Shown here: piece by piece, positions 38,567 through 48,320 of the stretch
How the letters are laid out: each line of letters starts with the position of its first letter
Position numbering within the stretch: the first letter of the stretch is position 1
Source of the DNA: Henriciella litoralis
GTDB taxonomy: Bacteria > Pseudomonadota > Alphaproteobacteria > Caulobacterales > Hyphomonadaceae
Reading direction: 5' to 3'
Length of the DNA stretch: 64,000 nt
Assembly: GCF_002088935.1 (NCBI RefSeq)
Contig: NZ_NCSS01000006.1
Span: forward strand, 372,001-436,000
The notes under the pieces: model-generated
What the model saw: only the letters and a program-made list of their open reading frames with translations
Database searches by the model: none
What the model was told of the DNA's origin: nothing
Translations under genes and position numbers: made by a program

Positions 38567-39315
38567 TCTTCGCTGTCGATGTCGCCTTCATCTTCATCGT
38601 CGTCTGTAACATTCGGCAGGGCCGCCATGCCACGCTTCTTCGAGGTGTCTGTTTCCAGACGCATTTTCTGCTCATCTTCGACAAGGCGGCGGTCCACATA
38701 GGTTTCGCACTTCGCCAGCAGCTCATCCTGCTTGCCCTGGAAGAAGTGGTTGGCACCCGTAATGGTGTCGCGCTCGATGACTTCGCCCTTCTGAACGCGA
38801 ACCTTGGTCAGCGCGCGCTCGACATCTTTCGGGCCGGAGATCTTGTCATTGTCGCCCGAAAGGATGAGGCCTGAAGCCGGGCAAGGGGCCAGGAACGAAA
38901 GGTCGTAGTGATTGCAAGGCGGCGCAATCGCCAGGAAGCCATCGATTTCAGGACGACGCATCAGAAGCTGAAGTGTAATCCAGGCGCCAAATGAATAGCC
39001 TGCGCACCAGACAAACCGAGGGCTTTCCGTCAGATTCTCCATATAGTCGAGGACATAAGCAGCGTCTTCCAGCTCGCCGACGCCTTGATCATAGACGCCC
39101 TGGGAACGGCCAACACCGCGCGTGTTAAAACGAAGAACGCCAAAGCCGCGCTTTTCGAACATCTGGAACAGGCGGATCGTGATCGGATCCTGCATCGTGC
39201 CGCCGGCACGAGGATGCGGATGCAGAATCAACGCGATTGGAGAGCCTTCCTGAGGGGGCTTGGTATAGCGCGCTTCGATACGACCGGCCGGACCTGGAAT
39301 GATGAGCTCTGCCAT
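38563..39315 (-). CDS. Alpha/beta hydrolase
   Basis: A 250-residue hydrolase similar to COG2945-type proteins. Oxyanion region LILHPHPRAGGTMQDP, strand/helix FGVLRFNTRGVGRSQG, nucleophile elbow CAGYSFGAW (Ser about residue 107), acid in SGDNDKISGP and His in GANHFFQG. The last 40 residues are charged and low complexity (ending DDDEDEGDIDSED), unlike the enzymatic core. Substrate unknown. GAGG precedes the ATG. Divergent from the suf cluster. Confidence 0.85.
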   Translation of the reverse strand: MAELIIPGPAGRIEARYTKPPQEGSPIALILHPHPRAGGTMQDPITIRLFQMFEKRGFGVLRFNTRGVGRSQGVYDQGVGELEDAAYVLDYMENLTESPRFVWCAGYSFGAWITLQLLMRRPEIDGFLAIAPPCNHYDLSFLAPCPASGLILSGDNDKISGPKDVERALTKVRVQKGEVIERDTITGANHFFQGKQDELLAKCETYVDRRLVEDEQKMRLETDTSKKRGMAALPNVTDDDEDEGDIDSED

Positions 39316-39434
39316 TTAGGGGCGCCTCTTCTGATTTTAGCTGCTTCTAGCGAAGTTGGCGCTTTAGGCGAAAGCTGCAAGGAAATGCAAGTTTTTGTGT
39401 AAGCCCTGACCGTGTTACTTTAGGGGCATCGGTT

Positions 39435-40577
39435 ATGATTTATGCAGATTACAATGCCACTGCGCCCCTAAGGCCTGAAGCGCGTGACGCCATGATGGCG
39501 GCTTTGGACGTTGGCGCTAATCCGTCCAGCGTCCACGCGCCAGGGCGCAAGGCACGCAAAGTATTGGAAACTGCACGCGCCCAGGTCGCCAGTTCGATAC
39601 GCGGCCTGCCTCAGGACCTCGTTTTTACGTCCGGCGGCACTGAAGCCATTTCGCTGGCAATTGGAGGCGTCGTCAAACAACTGGAAGCAAAGTGCACATT
39701 GCTTGTATCAGCAATTGAGCATGAAGCTGCCGCGAAGAATGCTGGCTATTCAGGCGCGCCGACCAGAACGGCTTATGTGGACGCAAACGGGCAGATTGAT
39801 CTGGAGCAGCTTCAGAAAACACTGGACGACTGGGATGAAGACGCATTTGGCAAGCCCGTCCTTGTCCTGATGCTCGTCAATAATGAGACAGGTGTCATTC
39901 AGCCGGTGGCGGACGCAGCTACCCGTGTTCGCGCAGCCGGAGGGCTCGTTGTCTGCGATGCCGTTCAGGCGCTCGGAAAAATTGACCTCAACGTGTCACT
40001 GCTCGGCGTCGATTATCTTGCGCTGTCCGCGCATAAAGCTGGTGGCCCTCAAGGAGCAGGCGCGCTCTGGATAAGAAGCGGTGCGCCTCTGAAGCCTGTC
40101 ATTTATGGCGGCGGCCAGGAGCGATCGCTGAGATCGGGGACAGAAAACCTTGCTGGAGTAGCAGGATTTGGGGCCGCAGCGGAGGCGAGCCTTCGCGATC
40201 TGGGCCTTTTCAGCAAACTCTCCGGATGGCGCGACGCTATGGAAGCGCGCCTGAAAGCCGAGGCTGGCGTTGTCGTTTTCGGTGAAAGCGCGCCGCGTCT
40301 CGCCAACACATCCAACTTTGCATCGTCGGGGTTTCGCGCGGAAACGCAGGTCATGGCGATGGATCTTGCAGGGGTCGCTGTGTCCTCAGGCTCGGCATGT
40401 TCCAGCGGCAAAGTGCGACGCTCAGTCGTGCTGGCTGCGATGGGCGCACCTGACAACCTTGCAGAATGCGCTATACGCACCAGCTTTGGATGGAAGAGCA
40501 CAGCCAAAGATTTCGACAAAACTGCCGAAGCATGGCTCAAAGCTTTTCACCGCCGCAACCTGAAGGAGACCGCCTGA
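39435..40577 (+). CDS. Cysteine desulfurase, IscS/NifS-like (group I)
   Basis: PLP enzyme that removes sulfur from cysteine and holds it as persulfide. The 380 residues include the start [50 protein letters not shown], the PLP Lys in [11 protein letters not shown] (about residue 200) and the loop Cys in [14 protein letters not shown] (about 325). It opens the suf cluster; its stop lies one base before the sufB start with AAGGAG inside the gene end. A second, SufS-type desulfurase ends the enzymatic part of the same cluster. Confidence 0.92.
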   Translation: MIYADYNATAPLRPEARDAMMAALDVGANPSSVHAPGRKARKVLETARAQVASSIRGLPQDLVFTSGGTEAISLAIGGVVKQLEAKCTLLVSAIEHEAAAKNAGYSGAPTRTAYVDANGQIDLEQLQKTLDDWDEDAFGKPVLVLMLVNNETGVIQPVADAATRVRAAGGLVVCDAVQALGKIDLNVSLLGVDYLALSAHKAGGPQGAGALWIRSGAPLKPVIYGGGQERSLRSGTENLAGVAGFGAAAEASLRDLGLFSKLSGWRDAMEARLKAEAGVVVFGESAPRLANTSNFASSGFRAETQVMAMDLAGVAVSSGSACSSGKVRRSVVLAAMGAPDNLAECAIRTSFGWKSTAKDFDKTAEAWLKAFHRRNLKETA

Positions 40578-40578
40578 G

Positions 40579-42120
40579 ATGCCGGATGATCTTAAAATCA
40601 AGGACAGCATCGATGCCGGGACTGTTGCCGCTGCGAAGGCGCTTGAGTCTGAAAACTATTCTGCTGGCTTCAAGACGGACATCGAAACCGAATACGCGCC
40701 CAAGGGTCTGAACACGGATGTGATCCGTTTCATCTCAGAAAAAAAGGGCGAGCCATCCTGGATGCTGGACTGGCGTCTGCAGGCTTATGAGCGTTGGCAG
40801 ACAATGGAAGAGCCAGACTGGGCGAAGGTCGAGTACGAAAAGGTCAACTATCAAGACATCTATTACTACGCAGCGCCAAAGCAGGGCGCGAAGTATGAGT
40901 CTATTGATGACGTCCCGAAAGAGATTCTCGAAACGTATGAGAAGCTCGGCATTCCGCTTCGTGAGGCGGAAGTTCTGCTTGGTGTAGAGGGCGCTGCGAA
41001 TACGGCCGCTGATGCACGTGGCAGCGCGCAGCCAGCCGGCAATCGCGTCGCCGTTGATGCGGTATTTGATTCTGTTTCGGTCGCGACCACGTTCCGCAAG
41101 GAGCTTGAGAAAGCCGGCGTGATCTTCATGTCGATCTCCGAGGCGCTTCGTGAGCATCCGGAACTCGTCAAAAAGTACCTCGGCTCTGTGGTGCCACAAT
41201 CTGATAACTTCTTTGCCACGCTGAACAGCGCCGTCTTCTCCGATGGTACCTTTGTTTACGTGCCCGAAGGTGTGCGGTGCCCGATGGAACTCAGCACCTA
41301 TTTCCGGATGAATGCCGAGAACACAGGGCAATTTGAGCGCACGCTCATCGTGGCCGACAAGGGAGCTTACGTTTCGTACCTCGAAGGTTGTACAGCGCCA
41401 ATGCGGGACGAAAATCAGCTTCACGCAGCGGTCGTGGAACTCGTCGCGCTCGAAGATGCCGAGATCAAATATTCGACCGTGCAGAACTGGTGGCCCGGCG
41501 ACGAGAATGGCAAGGGCGGAATTTTCAATTTTGTGACCAAGCGCGGAGATTGCCGCGGCGCACGTTCAAAGATCAGCTGGACGCAAGTTGAAACAGGGTC
41601 TGCCATTACGTGGAAGTATCCTTCCTGCATTCTGCGCGGCGACGACAGCACGGGTGAGTTCTATTCGATCGCCGTCACAAATGGTCGGCAGATGGCCGAT
41701 ACCGGCACCAAGATGATCCACTTGGGTAAAAACACCCGCTCTCGAATTATCTCCAAAGGCATCAGCGCCGGTAGATCCGACAACACTTATCGAGGGCTCG
41801 TGTCCGTGCACAAGAAGGCGGAGAAAGCGCGGAATTTCACCCAGTGTGATTCCCTGCTGATCGGCGGCGATTGCGGTGCGCACACCGTCCCATACGTCGA
41901 AAATCGCCGTGTCGACGCCCAGCTGGAGCACGAGGCAACGACGACGAAACTATCTGACGATCAGTTGTTCTATGCCCGTCAACGCGGCCTCGGAGAAGAA
42001 GAGGCGGTCGCCCTTCTGGTGAACGGCTTCGTCCGGGAGGTGATGCAGCACCTTCCTATGGAGTTTGCCGTGGAGGCCCAAAGCCTTCTGAAGGTCAGCC
42101 TGGAAGGCAGTGTAGGGTAA
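40579..42120 (+). CDS. sufB: Fe-S cluster assembly scaffold SufB
   Basis: Core scaffold of the SUF system, forming the SufBC2D complex on which Fe-S clusters are built. The 513-residue product is of normal length with [20 protein letters not shown] at about 45-65, [40 protein letters not shown] with the conserved Cys, NFVTKRG and the C-terminal [26 protein letters not shown] precedes the ATG. Followed by two unrelated small genes before sufC. Confidence 0.97.
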   Translation: MPDDLKIKDSIDAGTVAAAKALESENYSAGFKTDIETEYAPKGLNTDVIRFISEKKGEPSWMLDWRLQAYERWQTMEEPDWAKVEYEKVNYQDIYYYAAPKQGAKYESIDDVPKEILETYEKLGIPLREAEVLLGVEGAANTAADARGSAQPAGNRVAVDAVFDSVSVATTFRKELEKAGVIFMSISEALREHPELVKKYLGSVVPQSDNFFATLNSAVFSDGTFVYVPEGVRCPMELSTYFRMNAENTGQFERTLIVADKGAYVSYLEGCTAPMRDENQLHAAVVELVALEDAEIKYSTVQNWWPGDENGKGGIFNFVTKRGDCRGARSKISWTQVETGSAITWKYPSCILRGDDSTGEFYSIAVTNGRQMADTGTKMIHLGKNTRSRIISKGISAGRSDNTYRGLVSVHKKAEKARNFTQCDSLLIGGDCGAHTVPYVENRRVDAQLEHEATTTKLSDDQLFYARQRGLGEEEAVALLVNGFVREVMQHLPMEFAVEAQSLLKVSLEGSVG

Positions 42121-42145
42121 AGCCATAAGGAAACGCGCGGGGCCG

Positions 42146-42556
42146 ATGCAATTGGAGACTGTAGAGACGTTCAGCCAATGGCTGGAGCAGAGCAGAATTT
42201 GTTTGCTCGGTTCAAATAGCGACGCGCTAATTAGCCAGTTCAGCCACGACGTTCAGATATGCACAACGCCTTTCGAAGCGCCCAGAAGAGGGGCGGCTGC
42301 ATTATCACAACTGATCTCTGAGGTTCTGCCGAAACAGCAAGAGCTTGATCTACAATTCCAGACCATAGGCTTTCGGGACAAAACAGGCTGGGCCCATTTT
42401 AGTTGCAGTTTCACACGCCCTGGCACGGACGACCCAGTCCGGTTCGATGGCGTTCTTCAGCTCCATTTCACGGGCTCACATTGCCATAAACTCAGCGCCT
42501 GGTGGCACCGGTTGGAGCCCGGGCAGGGCGATCTGATGCGGGATGTCGACGCCTGA
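42146..42556 (+). CDS. NTF2/SnoaL-like protein
   Basis: A 136-residue protein of unknown function. The pattern of an N-terminal helix (FSQWLEQSRICLLGSNSDAL), FSHDVQICTTPFEAPRRGAAAL and later alternating strands (WAHFSCSFTRPG; FDGVLQLHFTG) fits the nuclear transport factor 2/SnoaL cone fold used by many small-ligand binding proteins. It lies 25 bases after sufB on the same strand, so it is probably transcribed with the suf genes, but nothing ties it to Fe-S assembly. No signal peptide. Confidence 0.65.
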   Translation: MQLETVETFSQWLEQSRICLLGSNSDALISQFSHDVQICTTPFEAPRRGAAALSQLISEVLPKQQELDLQFQTIGFRDKTGWAHFSCSFTRPGTDDPVRFDGVLQLHFTGSHCHKLSAWWHRLEPGQGDLMRDVDA

Positions 42557-42670
42557 GCTCGACATAAACGTTCTTGAAATGGCTGCAGAATCCAAACGAT
42601 AAATTAGGGCGGCACGCCATTTGCTGGTAAACAAGCCCGCACGTGTAGTGCCTGATTCGATTGGACTGAT

Positions 42671-43381
42671 TTGGCTCGACTTTGGCTCATTCTGGGATTC
42701 TTGCTCACGGCGTGTGCCACGCCCAGCAAGCCTACGCCCTATTATATCCCGTATGATGGATATGGTGCGACGGCATATGAGCCGGGCTTTTCCCGTGGCG
42801 AAGTTATCGGGCGCGATGATGGTGTCTACGCCTCCAGTCTGGAGGTCCGAGATATCGGACCGGCGCTTGATCGCTTCATGTCTCCGGAGGGTGATCGGCT
42901 CATCCTACTGCCGAATCGGCTGGACCGCTCCAAGCTCGACTTCTCGATTGAGAGCATGAAGACAGTCGATAGCTGGTTGAAAGATGTCCACACAATCAAC
43001 CGTCTTCAGGCATCGGAAGGCAAGGCAGGCGAGTCCCTTATTGCGGACGGCCGTGGGGACAATACTGTCATGTTTGCCGGGCTTTACCTTGGTGAAGTCA
43101 TTCGGGCCAATTCTGATCTAGACTGGCGTTGGGAACGCTTTGATCGCTTCATGGCGGCGAATCCCTACTTCACAGAGCATTACGGCTTTGATCCAGGTCT
43201 CGACAGTTTCGTGCTGGTTGGGCCTCAAGGCGTGGCAACGCCGATTAACACCGCATTGAAGCGTGTGCTGAACGGAAAAGAAGAGAGTCTTCACTATATT
43301 GCGACCCTGCTCGTAAATCCTGTTGATCTCGAAGCAGCCGTTTCTGGTCAGGATTTCTACGGGCTGACCGACATTCGCTGA
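42671..43381 (+). CDS. Putative lipoprotein in the suf cluster
   Basis: A 236-residue protein I do not recognise. It begins MARLWLILGFLLTACATPSK, a short lipoprotein signal peptide with lipobox LTAC (Cys 15); Ala follows the Cys, so outer-membrane sorting is expected. Downstream sequence is soluble-looking with no clear domain; notable stretches are YIPYDGYGATAYEPGFSRGE and EGDRLILLPNRLDRSKLDF. The only start that gives the signal peptide is TTG 42671, without a clear ribosome site. Sits between the NTF2-like gene and sufC, 65 bases before sufC. Confidence 0.6.
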   Translation: MARLWLILGFLLTACATPSKPTPYYIPYDGYGATAYEPGFSRGEVIGRDDGVYASSLEVRDIGPALDRFMSPEGDRLILLPNRLDRSKLDFSIESMKTVDSWLKDVHTINRLQASEGKAGESLIADGRGDNTVMFAGLYLGEVIRANSDLDWRWERFDRFMAANPYFTEHYGFDPGLDSFVLVGPQGVATPINTALKRVLNGKEESLHYIATLLVNPVDLEAAVSGQDFYGLTDIR

Positions 43382-43446
43382 TATTTGGGCGAATTTCCAC
43401 GCATTACGGGCTTTGAATCGAGAGCTGACGGCTCTACATCCACTGC

Positions 43447-44208
43447 ATGTTGAAACTGGAAAATCTTACAGCCCAAGTTGGCGAAGGTGACGAAGCGAAA
43501 ACGATCCTGAAAGGGCTTTCGCTAGAGGTGCCTGCAGGCGAGGTCCATGCGATCATGGGGCCGAACGGCGCAGGCAAATCGACGCTGTCCTATGTCCTGA
43601 CCGGACGGGACGGTTATGAAGTTACCGACGGGACGGCCACCCTCAACGGTGAAGACCTTCTCGATATGGAGCCGGAAGAGCGAGCCTCGCATGGCGTGTT
43701 TCTGTCCTTCCAGTATCCGGTCGAGATTCCCGGCGTACCGATCATGACTTTCGTGCGCGCCGCGATGAATGCGCAGCGCAAGGCGCGCGGCGAAGAAGAA
43801 ATTTCGGCGCCCGATTTCATCAAGAAAGCCCGCCAAGTAGGCACTATGCTAAATCTCGATGCCGAGATGTTGAAGCGGCCCGTCAATGTCGGCTTCTCCG
43901 GCGGCGAGAAAAAGCGACTTGAGATTTTCCAGATGCTGATGCTGGAGCCTCGGTTTGCGATTCTCGACGAAACAGATTCCGGCCTTGATATCGACGCGCT
44001 GAAAACCGTTGCAGAGGGCGTCAATGCGCTTCGTGATGCCGAACGCGGTATGCTTGTCATTACACACTATCAGCGCCTGCTGGACCACATACGGCCCGAT
44101 AAGGTCCACGTGCTTGCCAACGGCCGAATCATCAAGACAGGTGGCCCGGAGCTTGCCTTGCAGCTCGAAGACGAAGGGTATGACGGCGTCCTCGGAGAAG
44201 CGGTTTGA
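43447..44208 (+). CDS. sufC: Fe-S cluster assembly ATPase SufC
   Basis: ABC-type ATPase of the SufBC2D complex. The 253 residues have Walker A IMGPNGAGKSTLSYVL, the SufC-type Q-loop FLSFQYPVEIPGVPI, signature motif VGFSGGEKKRLEIFQML, Walker B FAILDETDSGLDIDAL and switch His in VITHYQRLLDHI. There are no membrane partners; it is a cytosolic ABC protein. The stop overlaps the sufD start as TTGA (44205-44208). Confidence 0.97.
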   Translation: MLKLENLTAQVGEGDEAKTILKGLSLEVPAGEVHAIMGPNGAGKSTLSYVLTGRDGYEVTDGTATLNGEDLLDMEPEERASHGVFLSFQYPVEIPGVPIMTFVRAAMNAQRKARGEEEISAPDFIKKARQVGTMLNLDAEMLKRPVNVGFSGGEKKRLEIFQMLMLEPRFAILDETDSGLDIDALKTVAEGVNALRDAERGMLVITHYQRLLDHIRPDKVHVLANGRIIKTGGPELALQLEDEGYDGVLGEAV

Positions 44209-45449
44209 CGCAGACCACACTCGCTCCAACCATCAAAGATCCAACGACCGCCGAACAGCAGCTCGTGGATCTTTATCGTTCGCTGCCCGAGAGTGAGCAA
44301 CGAACAGAGCTGTTCGAAGCATTCGCAAAGATCGGCTTGCCAAGCAGGCGTCTTGAACGATGGAAGTGGACCGACTTTCGCAGGGCGCTCGAAGGCCTTC
44401 AAGCGACCGATCAAGCTCCAAAAGAGACGCTCGCACTTCCTGTTGATGCAATTCGTCTATCATTCGATGGCGCGAAGTGGACTTGGCCGGACGGTGAAAT
44501 AGACGGTCTCCACATCCATTCGAAGTCTTCGCCTCAGCCTTTCGGCGAAGCTGACGCCCATCCACTGGCTGCGTTGACCGCTGCCATGACGGGCAATGAC
44601 GGACCCGACACGCTTGTTGTCGAAGTTAGCGCATCGCACACGCAACCAATCTGCATTGATGTCGCGCCAAACGCGCAGAGCGCCGCCTTCGCCCGGATTG
44701 CCTTTGTGGTACGCGAGGACTGTTCCGTCGATTTGATCGAGGCCTATGGCGGTAGCGCTCCTTTCTCCTCCACATTGTTGGAGTTTGGTCTTCAGGACAG
44801 GGCAAAGCTGACACGCACAATCTTTCAGTGCGGCACAGCTTCACAGTGCGTTGCGATTACCGGTTTTGCTCATCTGTCCGAAAGTGCCGAGTTTACTCAG
44901 ACCGCGCTGTCGTTCGGCGCGAAACTTTCGCGCTGCGAAACGCATGTCAGTTATTCCGGGCCGAATGCGCGCGCAATGATCGACACCGCATACCTCGCCG
45001 CAAGCGGCTTTCATTCCGACACGACCACGCATGTTACGCATGGCGCAGAAAGCTGCGTCACGCGTCAGCTCACCAAGGGTGCGGTCAGCGATGGCGGGCA
45101 GGGCGTTTTTCAGGGCAAATTCCTTGTCCCGCGAACGGTTGGTCAGTTTACGGATGCCAATATGCAGCATCAGGCACTGTTGCTGGAAAATGGTGCTGAG
45201 GTTTTCGCAAAGCCCGAGCTTGAAATCTATGCTGACGATGTTGAGTGCGAACACGGCAATACATCCGGACAGCTGGACGACAGCGCGCTCTTCTACATGC
45301 GCCAACGTGGCATTCCACTGCCGGAAGCGCGCGCGCTACTGACCGAGGCCTTCATCGTCGAAGCACTGGACAAAGCTCATCCGGGCGTCCGTGAGCAAAT
45401 GATTGATGCAACGCGGCGCTTTCTCAGGGCTGAAAAGGCGGTCTCGTGA
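44205..45449 (+). CDS. sufD: Fe-S cluster assembly protein SufD
   Basis: Paralogue of SufB and third component of the SufBC2D scaffold. The 414-residue protein has an alpha-helical N-terminal region (GLPSRRLERWKWTDFRRAL, typical SufD) and a beta-helix core ending in QVDDSAL-like SGQLDDSALFYMRQRGIPL and the conserved His/Cys segment DDVECEHGNTSG. Start is TTG 44205, four bases inside sufC, so its translation should depend on sufC. It overlaps sufS by GTGA. Confidence 0.95.
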   Translation: MTQTTLAPTIKDPTTAEQQLVDLYRSLPESEQRTELFEAFAKIGLPSRRLERWKWTDFRRALEGLQATDQAPKETLALPVDAIRLSFDGAKWTWPDGEIDGLHIHSKSSPQPFGEADAHPLAALTAAMTGNDGPDTLVVEVSASHTQPICIDVAPNAQSAAFARIAFVVREDCSVDLIEAYGGSAPFSSTLLEFGLQDRAKLTRTIFQCGTASQCVAITGFAHLSESAEFTQTALSFGAKLSRCETHVSYSGPNARAMIDTAYLAASGFHSDTTTHVTHGAESCVTRQLTKGAVSDGGQGVFQGKFLVPRTVGQFTDANMQHQALLLENGAEVFAKPELEIYADDVECEHGNTSGQLDDSALFYMRQRGIPLPEARALLTEAFIVEALDKAHPGVREQMIDATRRFLRAEKAVS

Positions 45450-46669
45450 GCCGGCCACTGGATATCGAAGCCATTCGCGCAGAGTTTCCGATACTTTCGA
45501 GATCGGTGAATGGCCGCCCGCTCGCTTACCTGGATAATGCAGCAAGCGCTCAGACGCCTGATGCGGTCCTGAATGCGATGACAGACCAGGCTCATACTGC
45601 CTATGCGAATGTCCATCGCGGTCTCCACACGCTTGCCAACGAGACGACAGCGGCTTTCGAGAATGCGAGAGAGATCGTCAGGGCGTTCCTGAACGCACCT
45701 GACGCGTCCAACATAATATTTACCAAGGGCGGTACTGAGGCCATAAATTTGGTCGCTAACGGTATCGCAGGCGACATAAGCCCGGGCGATGAGATCGTCC
45801 TGTCCGTGATGGAACACCATTCAAACATTGTTCCCTGGCACTTTCTGAGAGAGCGCTACGGCGCCGTTCTCAAATGGGTGGAGATACTCGAAGACGGCTC
45901 ACTCGACATGGAGTCCCTTCGCGAACAGGTCTCTTCGAAGACCCGGATGGTCGCGCTTACTCATATGTCGAACGTGCTGGGAAGCATCACAGATGTCACC
46001 GAAGCAACAAGAATCGCCCATTCGGTCGGAGCAAAAATTCTGGTGGATGGCTGTCAGGCAGGCGTTCATCTCGACATCGATGTTCAGGAGATCGGCTGCG
46101 ATTTCTACGTCCTGACAGGTCACAAAATCTACGGCCCAAGCGGCATCGGAGCCTTGTTTGGCACGACTGACGCCTTGCAATCGCTTCGGCCGTATCAGGG
46201 CGGCGGTGAGATGATCGAGATCGTCGAACGCGACCGCGTCACCTATAATGAGGCGCCTCACAAGTTTGAGGCCGGCACACCGCCGATCCTGCAGGCAATC
46301 GGCTTTGGCCGCGCGCTGGAGTGGCTCCGAAGCTTCGACATGGAACAGGTCCGCGCTCACGAGAATAGTCTGTTGAGTCGAGCCGCCGAAGCGCTTTCCG
46401 GTGTCAACGGGATCAAACTTTATGGGACGACCCCATCGAAAGGACCGGTGATGTCCTTCAGTGTCGAAGGCGCCCATCCGCATGACATTGCTCAGCTTCT
46501 CGACCGGTATGGTGTCGCGATACGTGCAGGCCATCATTGCGCTCAGCCTCTGATGCACCATCTAGGTGTCAGTGCCACTGCGCGCGCAAGCTTTGCGGTG
46601 TACAATACGCCGTCTGAGGTAGACGCCTTTGTCGATGCGCTCCACAAAGCACGCGAAATGTTGTTATAA
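45446..46669 (+). CDS. sufS: Cysteine desulfurase SufS (group II)
   Basis: PLP cysteine desulfurase that supplies sulfur to SufBCD. The 407 residues show YLDNAASAQTPDAVLNAM, VHRGLHTLANETTAAFE, KGGTEAINLVA, MEHHSNIVPWHFL, the PLP Lys in LTGHKIYGPSGIG (about residue 224) and the catalytic Cys in IRAGHHCAQPLMHHLG (about 360). The start is GTG 45446, overlapping sufD by four bases. No sufE or sufU sulfur carrier gene is seen in this cluster. Confidence 0.95.
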   Translation: MSRPLDIEAIRAEFPILSRSVNGRPLAYLDNAASAQTPDAVLNAMTDQAHTAYANVHRGLHTLANETTAAFENAREIVRAFLNAPDASNIIFTKGGTEAINLVANGIAGDISPGDEIVLSVMEHHSNIVPWHFLRERYGAVLKWVEILEDGSLDMESLREQVSSKTRMVALTHMSNVLGSITDVTEATRIAHSVGAKILVDGCQAGVHLDIDVQEIGCDFYVLTGHKIYGPSGIGALFGTTDALQSLRPYQGGGEMIEIVERDRVTYNEAPHKFEAGTPPILQAIGFGRALEWLRSFDMEQVRAHENSLLSRAAEALSGVNGIKLYGTTPSKGPVMSFSVEGAHPHDIAQLLDRYGVAIRAGHHCAQPLMHHLGVSATARASFAVYNTPSEVDAFVDALHKAREMLL

Positions 46670-46678
46670 GGTCCCTCA

Positions 46679-47077
46679 ATGCCCGATGATATGAGCCTTG
46701 AAAATCCAGACCACGCGGTTGCAGATGACCCGGCGACGACCGGTGAAGGCAGCGCGATTCCTCAAGACGAATTGAACCGGCTGACCGATGCGCTCATCGC
46801 AGCGTTCAAGACAGTGTTCGACCCCGAAATTCCTGTCGACATTTATGAGCTAGGGCTGATCTACAAAGTCGACATCGACGACGACCGAAAAGTCGACATC
46901 GACATGACGCTAACCGCACCGGGCTGTCCGGTTGCAGGCGACATGCCCGGCTGGGTCGAAACCGCGGCCCGTACCGTCGACGGCGTTAAGGATGTCGAGG
47001 TCCGGCTGACCTTCGATCCGCCGTGGGATCCGTCCAGAATGTCTGACGAAGCCCGTCTTGCACTGAACATGCTCTAG
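46679..47077 (+). CDS. sufT: SUF system protein SufT (MIP18/DUF59 family)
   Basis: A 132-residue MIP18-family protein that in other bacteria aids Fe-S cluster maturation. After an acidic N-terminal tail of about 30 residues the domain carries VFDPEIPVDIYELGLIYKV, LTAPGCPVAGDMPGWVE with the conserved Cys, and VRLTFDPPWDPSRMSDEARL. It lies between sufS and sufA in the usual order, 9 bases after sufS. Confidence 0.93.
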   Translation: MPDDMSLENPDHAVADDPATTGEGSAIPQDELNRLTDALIAAFKTVFDPEIPVDIYELGLIYKVDIDDDRKVDIDMTLTAPGCPVAGDMPGWVETAARTVDGVKDVEVRLTFDPPWDPSRMSDEARLALNML

Positions 47078-47112
47078 TTGAATTCAGCCAACAGGAACAT
47101 CATCTCTAATCC

Positions 47113-47472
47113 ATGGCCAGAAGACCACGCCCCCAACTCGTAACCCTTACTGATGCTGCCGCGACCCGCGTTCAGGAGATCATGTCCGAAAAAGGGGCAG
47201 GGTACCTTCGCGTTGGCGTCAAGAATGGCGGCTGCGCCGGCATGGAATACGTCATGGACTATGTTACCGCACCTGAAAAATTCGACGAAGTCGTCGAGGA
47301 CAAGGGCGTGAAAATCGTCGTTGACGCGAAAGCCGTACTTTTTCTGCTGGGATCTATCGTGGACTACGAATCAACGCCTCTGCATGAGAAGTTTGTATTC
47401 CGGAATCCAAACGAGACCGATGCCTGTGGATGCGGGGAAAGTGTAACGATAATGCCTGCAGAGGCTTCCTGA
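47113..47472 (+). CDS. sufA: A-type Fe-S carrier SufA/IscA family
   Basis: A 119-residue A-type carrier that passes clusters from the scaffold to target proteins. The three ligand Cys are present: one in KNGGCAGMEYVM and two in the C-terminal DACGCGESV. The remaining sequence (VTLTDAAATRVQEIM) fits the HesB/IscA fold. Last gene of the suf cluster; it converges with plsC after a 65-base gap that holds a 10-bp palindrome (47484-47493) but no good terminator. Confidence 0.95.
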   Translation: MARRPRPQLVTLTDAAATRVQEIMSEKGAGYLRVGVKNGGCAGMEYVMDYVTAPEKFDEVVEDKGVKIVVDAKAVLFLLGSIVDYESTPLHEKFVFRNPNETDACGCGESVTIMPAEAS

Positions 47473-47537
47473 AGCTCAACGGCGTTGATCAACCTTCATT
47501 TTGGTCGAGACGTAGGCGCATCACGGTCTTTTCACTT

Positions 47538-48305
47538 CTAATCGACCTTGCGCGGTTTCGGGTCGCTGATCAGGCGCGTCGCCTCGCACGCAAATGGCGT
47601 ATCTTTCAACAAAGCGGCGCACTCGGATTCGATTTGCGTTGTCAGACGCTCAAGAAACAGATCCTTGGGCAATCCGCTTTCCAATGGCGATAAGATGCGC
47701 ACCGTAGCCGTACCGCTACGTTTCCTGATGTCCTGCTGCGTCCAGAATGCCCCGAGATTAGAGGCGACGGGCACAACTGGAAGGTTCGTTTCTCGTTGCA
47801 TATGCCAGACACCGGCTTTGTATCTGAAGTATTTTCCGGGTGGAGCCAGATGGCCCTCAGGATAGATCAAGACGCGCCGGCCCTCACTCTTGGCCGAGGC
47901 GAGCCCTTCCTCCAGCGAACGAACTTTCCTGTCTCCACCCCCGCAGGTGTCGATAACGATGGCACCGAGTTTCTCCAGGATGCCTCCAACCAGCGGAAAC
48001 TTGGCAAGATGGTCTCCAGTGACGAAGGTCAGGTCCCGAATTTCTGGATAGATGATGATACCATCACCCCAGCTCTGGTGCTTCGCGGCGAGAATGTAGG
48101 CGCCGTCGGGCAAGTTTTCCTTGCCTTCAATTCGAACTTTGACTCCTCCGATCCAATGAAAGGCGAAGCGGACACATCGGCAATACTGGCGAATTGACCA
48201 GCTCACGGCGGCACGGCCGGGCAGAATGAGCAATGGAAGGGTGATCAGAACGAACACCAGCGACAGGACATAATAGATGCCAGTAAAGGCGTATCCTCTG
48301 ATCAT
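47538..48305 (-). CDS. plsC: 1-acyl-sn-glycerol-3-phosphate acyltransferase, PlsC-like
   Basis: Membrane-bound acyltransferase making phosphatidic acid. The 255-residue product has an N-terminal hydrophobic helix pair (FTGIYYVLSLVFVLITLPLL), the catalytic H-x4-D motif in AAKHQSWGDGII, and YPEGHLAPPGKYFRYKAGV in the place of the usual PEGTRS substrate motif (Thr-Arg replaced by His-Leu). Fifteen bases separate it from the TetR-type gene upstream on the same strand, so the two are probably one operon. Confidence 0.88.
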   Translation of the reverse strand: MIRGYAFTGIYYVLSLVFVLITLPLLILPGRAAVSWSIRQYCRCVRFAFHWIGGVKVRIEGKENLPDGAYILAAKHQSWGDGIIIYPEIRDLTFVTGDHLAKFPLVGGILEKLGAIVIDTCGGGDRKVRSLEEGLASAKSEGRRVLIYPEGHLAPPGKYFRYKAGVWHMQRETNLPVVPVASNLGAFWTQQDIRKRSGTATVRILSPLESGLPKDLFLERLTTQIESECAALLKDTPFACEATRLISDPKPRKVD

Positions 48306-48320
48306 GATGGGACGCCCGAA

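Noticed and set aside
47484..47493. GTTGATCAAC palindrome between sufA and plsC as a terminator
   Set aside because: Perfect 10-base palindrome without a loop and without a T-run; too short to form a stable hairpin. Could be chance.
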